A DNA stretch of 14,659 nucleotides from Planctomycetaceae bacterium (GTDB lineage Bacteria; Planctomycetota; Planctomycetia; Pirellulales; Thermoguttaceae): contig JAITQV010000353.1 of assembly GCA_031288765.1 (NCBI GenBank), positions 1 through 14,659 on the forward strand, written 5' to 3'. The notes beneath the pieces were generated by a model. The model was given only the letters and a program-made list of their open reading frames with translations. It had not been told where the DNA came from and searched no databases. Numbering within the stretch: position 1 is the first letter of the stretch; every line of letters starts with the position of its first letter. Of this stretch, positions 1 through 6,614 are shown one piece after another. The position numbers and the translations under genes were made by a program.

Positions 1-200
1 GAACACAACAAAACGAAAGCCCAACAGGGCGTAATCATTATAAAAATACAATGGCAGGATTCATGGGGATTGCGCCCTTTCAGGGCTTGAGTTTGTTTAT
101 GGTATCCAGTTTTCGTAGGATGTTGCCCTACGCTATGATATGAAGGGCTTTCAGCCCTATTTGGGGGACAAAGCACTGAATAGATACATACATTACATTT
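1..200. repeat. Intergenic palindromic repeats, GCCCT..AGGGC family
   Basis: This gene-free stretch carries several short palindromes: an imperfect one at about 19-31, gccctttcagggc at 74-86, and a block at about 121-160 in which gccctacgc and agggctttcagccct follow each other. Related palindromes recur at 13711-13725, 13780-13792 and in the last 130 bases. The spacing and motif resemble the interspersed GC-rich palindromes common in planctomycete and Bacteroidetes intergenic DNA. Their function is unknown; they could be REP-like elements or transcribed hairpins. The 14-mer actgaatagataca at 175-188 is repeated at 3356-3369, also just beyond the 3' end of a minus-strand gene. Confidence 0.6.
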
Positions 201-212
201 GAGTTGATGGAT

Positions 213-980
213 TTATCCGGCGAGTAATTCGACAAGGTGGACAATTGGGATATTTTTCATTGCCGGATCGCGTTGCATGACGCCGCCGAAGTGCATAACA
301 CAACTCATGTCAAGAGTTGTTACCAATTCACAACCGCTTGCAAGAATATTTGCCGCTTTGCGTTTTCCCATAGCAATAGAAGTTCCCGCCATCTTAACAC
401 TGAATGTCCCGCCAAAACCGCAACATTCTTCCATATCGGGAATTGGGGTGTAAACCAAACCGCGAATATTTTCCAACAGACGAAGCGGAGGATCGACAAT
501 CCCAAGTTCACGGCGTCCGTGACAACCTATATGTAAAGCAACTTTTTTATTACATTCTGAGGAGAAATCCGTTTTACCAAGAATGTTGACCAGAAACTCA
601 CTGATTTCGAAAACACATTGACCGAGTTTTGCGGCTTCGGAGTTGGGATGGAGTTGTTCGAAAAAAACGCGGCACATGGCGGCGCACGATGTTGACGGAG
701 TAACGATCCAACGGTAAGAGCGGAACACATGGACAAAGTGTTCCATTACTTTTTGGGCGTCCGACCAGTATCCGCTGTTGAATGCCGCTTGTCCGCAACA
801 AGTTTGTTCCGGCGGAAATTCCAACGGGATTTTTTCCCCTTCGAGCAATTTAACAGTTGCAATACCGACGGTCGGAAAAAATTGATCAATAAAGCAAGGA
901 ATAAAAAGCGCAACAGTTTCGCCGGAATGATATGAGGGATAATCCCTACAAGGATAAGAACGTAATACGGGATCGGTCAT
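213..980 (-). CDS. lutA: LutA-like (Fe-S)-binding oxidoreductase subunit, CCG family
   Basis: This protein of 255 residues resembles LutA/YkgE, one subunit of the LutABC complex that oxidises L-lactate to pyruvate in the cytoplasm. Two cysteine-rich (CCG) repeats are visible: C29, then CCG at 61-63 and C99; and C153 in a GCHGRREL context, then CCGFGG at 196-201 and C237 in DMSC. These cysteines bind an iron-sulfur cluster in the family. The length is close to the usual ~240; the first ~20 residues, before ETVALFIPC, look like an extension and the true start is uncertain. No strong Shine-Dalgarno precedes the ATG. Neither lutB nor lutC lies on either side, so the gene looks monocistronic. Partners encoded elsewhere, or a related glycolate/heterodisulfide-type role, are both possible. 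Confidence 0.88.
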   Translation of the reverse strand: MTDPVLRSYPCRDYPSYHSGETVALFIPCFIDQFFPTVGIATVKLLEGEKIPLEFPPEQTCCGQAAFNSGYWSDAQKVMEHFVHVFRSYRWIVTPSTSCAAMCRVFFEQLHPNSEAAKLGQCVFEISEFLVNILGKTDFSSECNKKVALHIGCHGRRELGIVDPPLRLLENIRGLVYTPIPDMEECCGFGGTFSVKMAGTSIAMGKRKAANILASGCELVTTLDMSCVMHFGGVMQRDPAMKNIPIVHLVELLAG

Positions 981-1330
981 GGGTTGGAAGAATATTGGAA
1001 AGTGTTGGGCAGTATTGGAAAAGTTAATCGGTTAAAATTTTAAGGTTGGTTGTACGGATAATTGATACCGGATTGAACAGAGAACAAGATAGCAAACTTT
1101 TCCCATATTGACAAGTCCCAATAAATACAAGAGAGATTCTAAAAAACCAAATCGTATCTATTCCGTCATTCACAAATGCATTATTTGAAATCATCAATTG
1201 GGGGGTTGTGATTTTTCTTAAAGGTTTCCAATCAAAAGGTAGGTGACCGTAGGTGAACGCTGTGGGTGAAAATTCTTCGGCAAACGGTAGCCTGCCGTTT
1301 TCTTGCAAAATGATAAAAAGGTGTTACAAA
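981..1330. other. Gene-free leader and repeat-derived DNA upstream of lutA
   Basis: No convincing gene was found here. The first 40 bases, which would be the lutA leader on the minus strand, contain tattggaaa twice. From about 1235 to 1300 the sequence (ggtaggtgaccgtaggtg, then ttcggcaaacggtagcctgcc) resembles the GTAGGCAA..TTCGCCGAA repeat family found at 3145, 3293, 13827 and 14442. A minus-strand open frame at 1024-1308 exists, but its N-terminal half is simply this repeat translated. From about 1299 the sequence belongs to the inverted repeat paired with 2917-2999. Confidence 0.5.
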
Positions 1331-1383
1331 AGCCGAAAAAACTCACAAGAGATGAAAGTCATCTCACAAGAGATGAAACCTAT
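1299..1383 (+). repeat. Left copy of ~85-bp inverted repeat flanking the IS element
   Basis: This stretch, from ttcttgcaaaa through the first two units of the 21-bp array, aligns with the reverse complement of 2917-2999. Shared blocks in order are TTC(T/C)TGCAAAAT(G/T)ATAAAAA, TGTTA(C/T)AAAA, the CCG with A-tract, ACTC(A/T)C(A/G)AGAGATGAAA and ATCTC. The pairing was made by eye. It shows two copies of one dispersed repeat in opposite orientation on either side of the transposase. Confidence 0.65.
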
Positions 1384-1470
1384 CTTTCGAAAATAAAACC
1401 CATTTCACGACAGATAAAATCCATCTCACGAGAGATAAAAAAATCTCTTGAGAGTTTTTTTCGGCTTTTC
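1327..1470. repeat. Five-unit ~21-bp array enclosed by an inverted repeat
   Basis: Five imperfect units of the type ctcacaagagatgaaaNNNat begin at 1342, 1363, 1384, 1402 and 1423 (periods 21, 21, 18 and 21). The array is closed by inverted arms: agccgaaaaaactc at 1331-1344 and gagtttttttcggct near 1452-1466, extending inward through acaagagat / atctcttga. The block could fold as one long hairpin. All periods are multiples of three and a frame stays open through the array, encoding a charged heptad-like repeat, but that frame has only a TTG start with no clear Shine-Dalgarno. A noncoding repeat is the simpler reading. A partial inverted copy lies at 2917-2985. Confidence 0.7.
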
Positions 1471-1602
1471 GCCTCAATTTTGTCATTTGTTGAACAATGA
1501 CGCAGGACAACCCTCCTATTTTGTTCAATTTAACATCAATAGCAAATAATTTTCCCCAAAAAACAAACTCATTACCTCCTTTTTTACCCTTTTAATAAGT
1601 AT
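1467..1602. other. AT-rich spacer between repeat array and IS left end
   Basis: This 136-base stretch holds no gene and no resemblance to the array seen at the IS right flank. If the IS had simply inserted into one copy of the array, the missing part of that copy should appear here, and it does not. Confidence 0.4.
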
Positions 1603-2916
1603 CACTCATGTCCCCTTAAAGTGGTTTAATTTTTTTTAAGTTTTTAATTTTTAGGTTGTTATGTAAAATTTTGACCTGCATCGATTTCACATTGTCTTTT
1701 TGTTTGGACGGTTCAAAACGAAGGTAGGTCATAATGCACAACGGTCAGTATATTTTTACGCGGATCATGAATTTGATTCCTTGGGAGCAATTTCAAAGTA
1801 TTGTTGCTCGTTATCAAGGCGATTATCGTGTTCGTCATTTTCGATGTTCGGATTATTTTCGAGTAATGGCTTTTGCTCAATTAACATACCGAGCAAGTTT
1901 GCGTGATATTGTTAGTTGTTTTCAAGCCCTACCTCGTAAAGTATATCACATGGGAATTCGTTCTCCGATTTCCTTAAACAATTTGTCCCAAGCAGCACGA
2001 AAACGTGACTGGCGGATATTCGCTGATTTTGCAAAAATATTAGTTGATCAAGCTCATGTTCTTTATCGAAACGACGAAAATCCTGTCCAACTCAAAACCC
2101 CTGTTTTTGCTTTGGATTCGACAACTATTGATTTATGTATCTCGTTATTTTTTTGGGCACCCTTCCGAAAAACAAAATCAGCAATAAAACTTCATACACT
2201 CCTTAATTTACAGGGAAATATCCCTGATTTTATTTTGATTTCCGATGGTAAAATGCATGATGTCAATGTATTGGACAAAATGATTTTTGTTTCCGGCGGT
2301 TATTATGTGATGGATCGTGGATATTGGGATTTTAAGCGGTTGTATAAAATTCATCAAGCAAAATCATTTTTTGTTACAAGAGCAAAACGAAACACAAAAC
2401 TCACACGCCAATATTCAAAAAAAGTTGACAAAACAACTGGTGTTCAATGCGTTCAAATTGTCGTATTAACGAATCTAATTCGTGATACAAATTATCCTGA
2501 ACAATTTCGCCGTATTCGATTTTACGATGTGGAACGCAACAAACGATTCGGCTTGTTGACAAACAACATGACATTACCGGCGAAAACAATTGCGGATTTG
2601 TACAAATCGCGTTGGAGGGGCGAGTTATTTTTTAAATGGATTAAGCAACATTTACGAATCAAAGTGTTTTACGGTACTAGTGAAAATGCCGTCAAGTCGC
2701 AAATTGGGATTGCAATTTGTGTGTATCTGATTATCACAATCTTGAAAAAGGAACTCAAATTGTCGCAATCACTCTACCAAATTCTACAGATTTTGAGTCT
2801 GTTACAATTTGAAAAAATACCTATAATTCAAGCACTAAACGAAAATTTTTACAGAAACAATAAAACTAATAGTCATAAACAGTTGACATTATTCGACTTA
2901 TAAGGGAACACTAGTG
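1603..2916 (+). mobile_element. IS4-family insertion sequence with terminal inverted repeats
   Basis: The element is about 1.31 kb with one transposase gene. Candidate ends are cactcatgtcccctta at 1603-1618 and taagggaacactagtg at 2901-2916, whose reverse complement matches the left end at 13 of 16 positions. The right repeat begins exactly at the transposase stop codon. No convincing target-site duplication is visible: the left flank ends in aataagtat and the right flank starts with agtttccat. The insertion may therefore be old or rearranged, or the true ends may lie a few bases away. The right end cuts directly into a copy of the 21-bp-unit repeat. Confidence 0.75.
1734..2903 (+). CDS. IS4-family DDE transposase
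   Basis: This 389-residue transposase should catalyse cut-and-paste movement of the surrounding element. The N-terminal region (about 1-70, with FRVMAFAQLTYRASLRDI) looks like the DUF4372-type domain that precedes DDE_Tnp_1 in one IS4 subgroup. The catalytic residues appear intact: D128 in FALDSTT, D194 in VMDRGYWDF, and the IS4 signature Y290-x2-R293-x3-E297-x6-K304 in YKSRWRGELFFKWIKQ. Length is normal for the family. A purine-rich aaggtagg lies 5-6 bases before the ATG. There is no frameshift or internal stop, so the enzyme could still be active. Confidence 0.93.
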   Translation: MHNGQYIFTRIMNLIPWEQFQSIVARYQGDYRVRHFRCSDYFRVMAFAQLTYRASLRDIVSCFQALPRKVYHMGIRSPISLNNLSQAARKRDWRIFADFAKILVDQAHVLYRNDENPVQLKTPVFALDSTTIDLCISLFFWAPFRKTKSAIKLHTLLNLQGNIPDFILISDGKMHDVNVLDKMIFVSGGYYVMDRGYWDFKRLYKIHQAKSFFVTRAKRNTKLTRQYSKKVDKTTGVQCVQIVVLTNLIRDTNYPEQFRRIRFYDVERNKRFGLLTNNMTLPAKTIADLYKSRWRGELFFKWIKQHLRIKVFYGTSENAVKSQIGIAICVYLIITILKKELKLSQSLYQILQILSLLQFEKIPIIQALNENFYRNNKTNSHKQLTLFDL

Positions 2917-2999
2917 AGTTTCCATCTCTCAAGAGATAATTTTCATCTCTCGAGAGTTTTTCCGGTTTTTATAACATCTTTTTTATAATTTTGCAGGAA
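2917..2999 (-). repeat. Right, truncated copy of the ~85-bp inverted repeat
   Basis: Read on the minus strand this matches 1299-1383. It retains two array units (catctctcaagagat and catctctcgagag on the plus strand) plus the A-tract and TGTTATAAAA block. It stops abruptly at the right end of the IS element, which suggests truncation by insertion or by a later deletion. Confidence 0.65.
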
Positions 3000-3392
3000 A
3001 AAGGTTTACAGGAAAAAGGTGGGGGCGAAAGATTTTTCGCCCCTACCTTGTGGCGTTGGGATAAAACCCTTTTCACCCACCGCCGCCTACCTTTTGATTT
3101 TCTACCCAAAAACGTAAAAGAACGTGAAAATTTATAATCATAAGGTAGGCAATCGTTCGCCGAACGATTGCGTTGTCGGCTTGCCGACAACAGGGAATTA
3201 CAGAAACCATAATAATTAAAATGTTGCAAATGTCGGGATTGGTGGTTGCCGTGCGGAAACAAAAATAGGTCGGCTAACGCCGACGCAATCGCTCGGCGAA
3301 CGATTGCCTACTTCATGAATTGTTAATCGCAAGGTCGGCGAAGGTTGCCCACCTGACTGAATAGATACAATGGATAGGGAAATTATTTACTC
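3000..3392. repeat. Composite palindromic repeat region downstream of the DUF1559 pair
   Basis: There is no gene here. An unrelated small hairpin (gggggcgaaagatttttcgcccc, about 3020-3042) comes first. From 3081 the sequence cgccgcctacctt...gattt, a ~60-bp AT-rich segment, then gtaggcaatcgttcgccga (3145-3163) matches a same-orientation copy at 14378-14530. The 19-mer returns as a perfect inverted repeat at 3293-3311, so 3145-3311 could form a large cruciform. A nested perfect hairpin gttgtcgg/ccgacaac lies at 3172-3191. This may be a MITE-like or REP-like element; no coding capacity is seen. Confidence 0.65.
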
Positions 3393-4688
3393 TTAAAGCG
3401 AATTGCTTTCATCGCCGTTAATTGAACCTAACGCACCCCACACTCCAAAGTGCGATGGACCGGAATTGACGATTCTTGTTTCTGTTCCGTTATCAATTGT
3501 TTCGCTAATATACCGGACGGAACCGTCACCAAAAGTTGCCAACACTCCGCCAGGATGCCAGCTTGATGTTGAATTCATCACCCGACGCTGATAAGTCCAA
3601 CTATTGGTTGTCGTATTGTTGTTATTGGTATTATTCGGAGCGGTAGTTGTATAATAATTCGGATCTACGGTATCGCCGTCACCTGTTGCACAACTTGGAC
3701 TGTTTGGCGGTAAAACCGTACTAAAAGAGGAAAACAGCGGAACTCCCCAACCCCAAAACAATCCTTTTGCCGTAATTGCCGTACCGGTTGTTGCGCTATA
3801 TTTACCTTGCGATACGGTAAGGAGACAGGCACGCGGATTGTTTTGTATATCTGTGCCGCTAACAATATCCGTATATCGGAGCGGTTGACCATTGTTTGTA
3901 TAAACCCATGTTCCGGCACGGGCAATTTCTTCATTATCGTACGCAATAACCGTTTCGCCAAACACGACGGTATTACTTGTTCCATCGGTCAGATGACTAA
4001 AGGAACGAACCGGAGGAATAATAAGAGCAGAACCATTACCTTGTCCTTGTTTTGTGGTTATGAAACCGCGGGAGATTTCATTGGGTTCGTTGGCAGGAGC
4101 GAACACTGTCGCTTCCGCCCAATCACCGACACAAGGAATATAATTGGTTCGTCCTGGCGTTGGACGCTGGACATCGGCGTTTACATTTTTAATCGGAATC
4201 GGTTTTGACTTTCCCGCACCCGAATCAGACGGGCAAAGGAATACAGGTACAAAAACCGACCAAGGCGTTTTTGTCTGCCGCAGTTCGGCAACAACAAAAC
4301 TGATATGATAAAAGGTCATATACGGGTGAACTTGTTGTACCGAACGTACCTGTTCTGCCAAAGCCGGTTGTTCCAGAAAATCCAGAAGCGGGCAAAGAAT
4401 ACTTTTTTGAGCAAGATGAGCAACTCCGTTACCGTTATTGTGTAACGTTCCTGGTCCGGTGAGCGCCGGCGGAAATGATCGATGAACATCATGATAATTG
4501 TGTAAAGACAATCCGATTTGTTTTTGTTTGTTACTGCATTGTAACCGCCTTGCCGCTTCCCGCGCCGCTTGAACCGCTGGAAGAAGAAGTGCAATCAAAA
4601 TCCCAATCACCGCAATTACAACCAAAAGTTCCACAAGTGTAAATGCCGGTTTCATTTTCATTTCAAATTTGATGAAATTTTTTCGCAT
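3393..4688 (-). CDS. DUF1559 family prepilin-like protein (first of tandem pair)
   Basis: This 431-residue protein has a type IV pilin-like N-terminus: after a short basic leader comes KPAFTLVELLVV, with prepilin peptidase cleavage expected between A15 and F16 and the conserved E at +5. A hydrophobic helix follows, then AVQAAREAARR and the ...CSNKQKQIGLSLHNYHDVH segment typical of DUF1559 (SBP_bac_10). Near the C-terminus are the H-x-GG....DGSV motif and FGVWGALGSINGDE. A low-complexity Asn/Thr run occurs about residues 350-365. The family is greatly expanded in planctomycetes and its function is largely unknown; a surface or pseudopilin role is likely. A strong aaggag (4697-4702 on the complement) sits 8 bases before the ATG and supports this start. 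Confidence 0.93.
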   Translation of the reverse strand: MRKNFIKFEMKMKPAFTLVELLVVIAVIGILIALLLPAVQAAREAARRLQCSNKQKQIGLSLHNYHDVHRSFPPALTGPGTLHNNGNGVAHLAQKSILCPLLDFLEQPALAEQVRSVQQVHPYMTFYHISFVVAELRQTKTPWSVFVPVFLCPSDSGAGKSKPIPIKNVNADVQRPTPGRTNYIPCVGDWAEATVFAPANEPNEISRGFITTKQGQGNGSALIIPPVRSFSHLTDGTSNTVVFGETVIAYDNEEIARAGTWVYTNNGQPLRYTDIVSGTDIQNNPRACLLTVSQGKYSATTGTAITAKGLFWGWGVPLFSSFSTVLPPNSPSCATGDGDTVDPNYYTTTAPNNTNNNNTTTNSWTYQRRVMNSTSSWHPGGVLATFGDGSVRYISETIDNGTETRIVNSGPSHFGVWGALGSINGDESNSL

Positions 4689-4813
4689 GATTTGATCTCC
4701 TTAAATTTTAATATTGAATTTTTACTTTTATGTTGAAACCGAATCGGGTTAATGCTGCGGAATAGACGTACTGCGAACATATTGTTGTACATTTTCCGAT
4801 ATCTTAATTGCAA
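4689..4813 (-). promoter_or_regulatory. Intergenic gap of the DUF1559 pair with 16-bp perfect palindrome
   Basis: Between the two paralogues lie 125 bases with the Shine-Dalgarno of the downstream gene (4697-4702). At 4803-4818 the perfect palindrome cttaattgcaattaag overlaps the stop codon of the upstream gene (4814-4816). It has no following T-tract on either strand, so it is not an obvious terminator. It could be a protein-binding site or chance in AT-rich DNA. Confidence 0.35.
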
Positions 4814-5986
4814 TTAAGGTGAACCTTGATCGCCTCCGTTGATTGAACCTAAGGCTCCCCAAACACCAAACTCAGAAGCACCGCTTTTAACAAGTTTTGC
4901 GCCGTTTCTTAATTTTCCGGTGTCAATTGTTTCTGAAATGAATTTGACGGAACCATCCGCCAAAACACTGTTCACTCCGCCACGGTGACGACTGGCTGCG
5001 GCATTAAATACTCTTGACTCACGTTGATCTTCGTCGGTTCGGCAACTAGGACCATTCGGCGGAATTAATGTTGAAAAAGAAGTAAGTAAAGGTAATCCGT
5101 GCGCCCATTTTTTTCCTTTCTGTGCTTTGATTTTATTATAAGGAGTCGTATATTCTCCATTGACAATTTTATCGTAGCAGTTTCCCGGAGTGGTATTCGC
5201 GAGTACATTTGATCGTATGCCTGAACCGACAATGGTACTATCCCGATAAGTACCTATATTGGGTATTTTCTTTTCCTCCTCAGTGGCAATCAAAACTTCG
5301 CCGAACGCAATCGTATTACTGGTTCCATCGGTAATATCATTGATTTGCCGTGTAATACTCGGTTCATCCAATGCTATTTGGGTTGCACTAACAAAGCCTC
5401 GCGGATTAATAAACCGAAGGAGAATAACAGAAGTTCCTGAAATGTTGGGAGGTAACCTCGCATCTGCCCAATCACCAATCGAAACAACATAATTTGTTTT
5501 TCCGGTAATATTGGTACCTGTTTCGGATTTTTTGCTGCCATAATCCGAAGGGCAAAGAAAATTCCGAACATCCAACGCCCAAATCGTACCTTGATCTTCA
5601 TCCTCATCAATACTATTATCATTTGGCGCAACCTGCCCCGGTTTATAAACATCATCATAGATCGCCTGTTGTTCCAAATAAGGCAATAACGGAACAAAAA
5701 TACTCAGCGGTTTTACCTCTTCGTCTTTAGCATTGATTAATGTCGGTCCGCCGATAGCGGGCGGAAATGAATTTTGTGCTGTGTGGTAATTGTGAGCGGC
5801 AAGCCCGATTTGTTTGAGGTTATTTGCACACCATGCCCGCCGTGCCGATTCCCGTGCCGCCTGCACTGCCGGTAAAAGCAGAGCAATCAAGACACCAATG
5901 ATCCCAATCACCACGAGTAATTCAACCAAAGTGAACGCCGGTGATTTTCCATTTGCCCATGTCGAACGATTTAAGTTGAGACTCAT
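4814..5986 (-). CDS. DUF1559 family prepilin-like protein (second of tandem pair)
   Basis: This is a paralogue of the adjacent 3393-4688 gene. Starting at the ATG at 5984-5986 it has 390 residues. The N-terminus has a short leader, then SPAFTLVELLVVIGIIG with expected cleavage between A and F, then AVQAARESARR and CANNLKQIGLAAHNYH. The C-terminus carries HRGGVNSVLADGSVKFISE and FGVWGALGSINGGD. The frame is open 21 codons further upstream to 6049, but ggaga at 5991-5995 (complement) lies just before the internal ATG, and a start at 6049 would put an atypically long leader before the prepilin site, so the shorter form is preferred. Same orientation and a 125-base gap suggest co-transcription with its neighbour, this gene being first. 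The function of the family is unknown. Confidence 0.92.
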   Translation of the reverse strand: MSLNLNRSTWANGKSPAFTLVELLVVIGIIGVLIALLLPAVQAARESARRAWCANNLKQIGLAAHNYHTAQNSFPPAIGGPTLINAKDEEVKPLSIFVPLLPYLEQQAIYDDVYKPGQVAPNDNSIDEDEDQGTIWALDVRNFLCPSDYGSKKSETGTNITGKTNYVVSIGDWADARLPPNISGTSVILLRFINPRGFVSATQIALDEPSITRQINDITDGTSNTIAFGEVLIATEEEKKIPNIGTYRDSTIVGSGIRSNVLANTTPGNCYDKIVNGEYTTPYNKIKAQKGKKWAHGLPLLTSFSTLIPPNGPSCRTDEDQRESRVFNAAASRHRGGVNSVLADGSVKFISETIDTGKLRNGAKLVKSGASEFGVWGALGSINGGDQGSP

Positions 5987-6384
5987 TTTTTCTCCATTTT
6001 TCTTTTTGTTAAAAAGTAACACGAATTGCCAATGTAAGAATAAACGCAATTTTTATGCTAATTGATCCCGAAAAACCAAATTAAAATTCACAACAGATTG
6101 AATTTAAAAACGGAATCTATCCGTAAATCATTGAAAAGAAGGAAATTACAACAATTATTTCGGTGATAAAAAAAATTATTTTTATTTCCGGTTTTTATAA
6201 AATTGATTCATTTGATCTTTGTGTAGCCATCATATTTCACGTTTCATCCGTGATATTTGATAGTTCCCCGTGAAATATCACGGCAAAAACCAGCATATTT
6301 CACGGCTGGCAACAAGAAAAAATTTTTTTTGCAGAGTGAACACCATTTTGTATGTTTTATAAGTCTTTACGATTAAGAGTAACT
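5987..6384. other. AT-rich intergenic region upstream of the DUF1559 genes
   Basis: No gene is visible. The region must hold the promoter for the minus-strand DUF1559 pair, but no convincing -35/-10 pair could be assigned. Its notable content is the cluster of CGTGAAATAT-type motifs at 6232-6305, listed separately. Confidence 0.4.
6232..6305. promoter_or_regulatory. Cluster of inverted CGTGAAATAT motifs with 11-bp stem
   Basis: Within 74 bases the decamer atatttcacg occurs at 6232-6241 and 6295-6304, its complement cgtgaaatat at 6269-6278, and a related cgtgatattt at 6249-6258. The segments ccgtgatattt (6248-6258) and aaatatcacgg (6273-6283) form a perfect 11-bp stem with a 14-base loop. The alternation of orientation suggests operator-like sites or a folded RNA. 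It lies about 250 bases upstream of the DUF1559 start. There is no T-tract right after the stem, so a terminator is less likely. Confidence 0.45.
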
Positions 6385-6603
6385 GTCTATTTTTATTAAC
6401 CGCAGAATACACGGAACATACGGAAATTAGTAAATTGATAAGATCACAAGTTTATTTTTTTGAGGATACAAAATGAATACAATAACAAAAAAACATTTTT
6501 GTATCCTGTTCTCTATAAATAAACGAACCTTAAAGTTGTACGTAAACATTATTACGATTACAAATTCCGTGTATTTCGTGTATTCAGTGGTTAATAAATA
6601 GAC
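6385..6603. mobile_element. MITE-like palindromic element with ~40-bp terminal inverted repeats
   Basis: The left arm at 6385-6428 (gtctatttttattaacc, then gaatacacgga) pairs with the right arm at 6563-6603, whose complement reads gtctatttattaacc, then gaatacacga and acacgga. A nested hairpin in the middle uses aggatacaaaatg (about 6463-6475) and catttttgtatcct (about 6494-6507). The element has no coding capacity; a frame read through it at 6427-6627 on the minus strand yields the TTEYTKYTE-type peptide that typically comes from such repeats. AACCGCAGAATACACGGA-like repeats are widespread in bacterial intergenic DNA. No target-site duplication is clear. The element ends within ~12 bases of the first recognisable codons of the toxin remnant. 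Confidence 0.65.
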
Positions 6604-6614
6604 AATTACATACA

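Noticed and set aside
1024..1308. 94-residue minus-strand open frame
   Set aside because: Its N-terminal half is the translated dispersed repeat and the rest has no recognisable features or Shine-Dalgarno.
1342..1450. CRISPR-like array
   Set aside because: Units are contiguous ~21-bp imperfect repeats with no unique spacers, only five copies, and no cas genes nearby.
1303..1500. 65-residue plus-strand open frame over the array
   Set aside because: It has only a TTG start without a clear Shine-Dalgarno and consists of repeat units; kept as an observation, not as a gene.
3807..4208. 133-residue plus-strand frame inside the DUF1559 gene
   Set aside because: It is antisense to a well-supported coding frame and has no family features.
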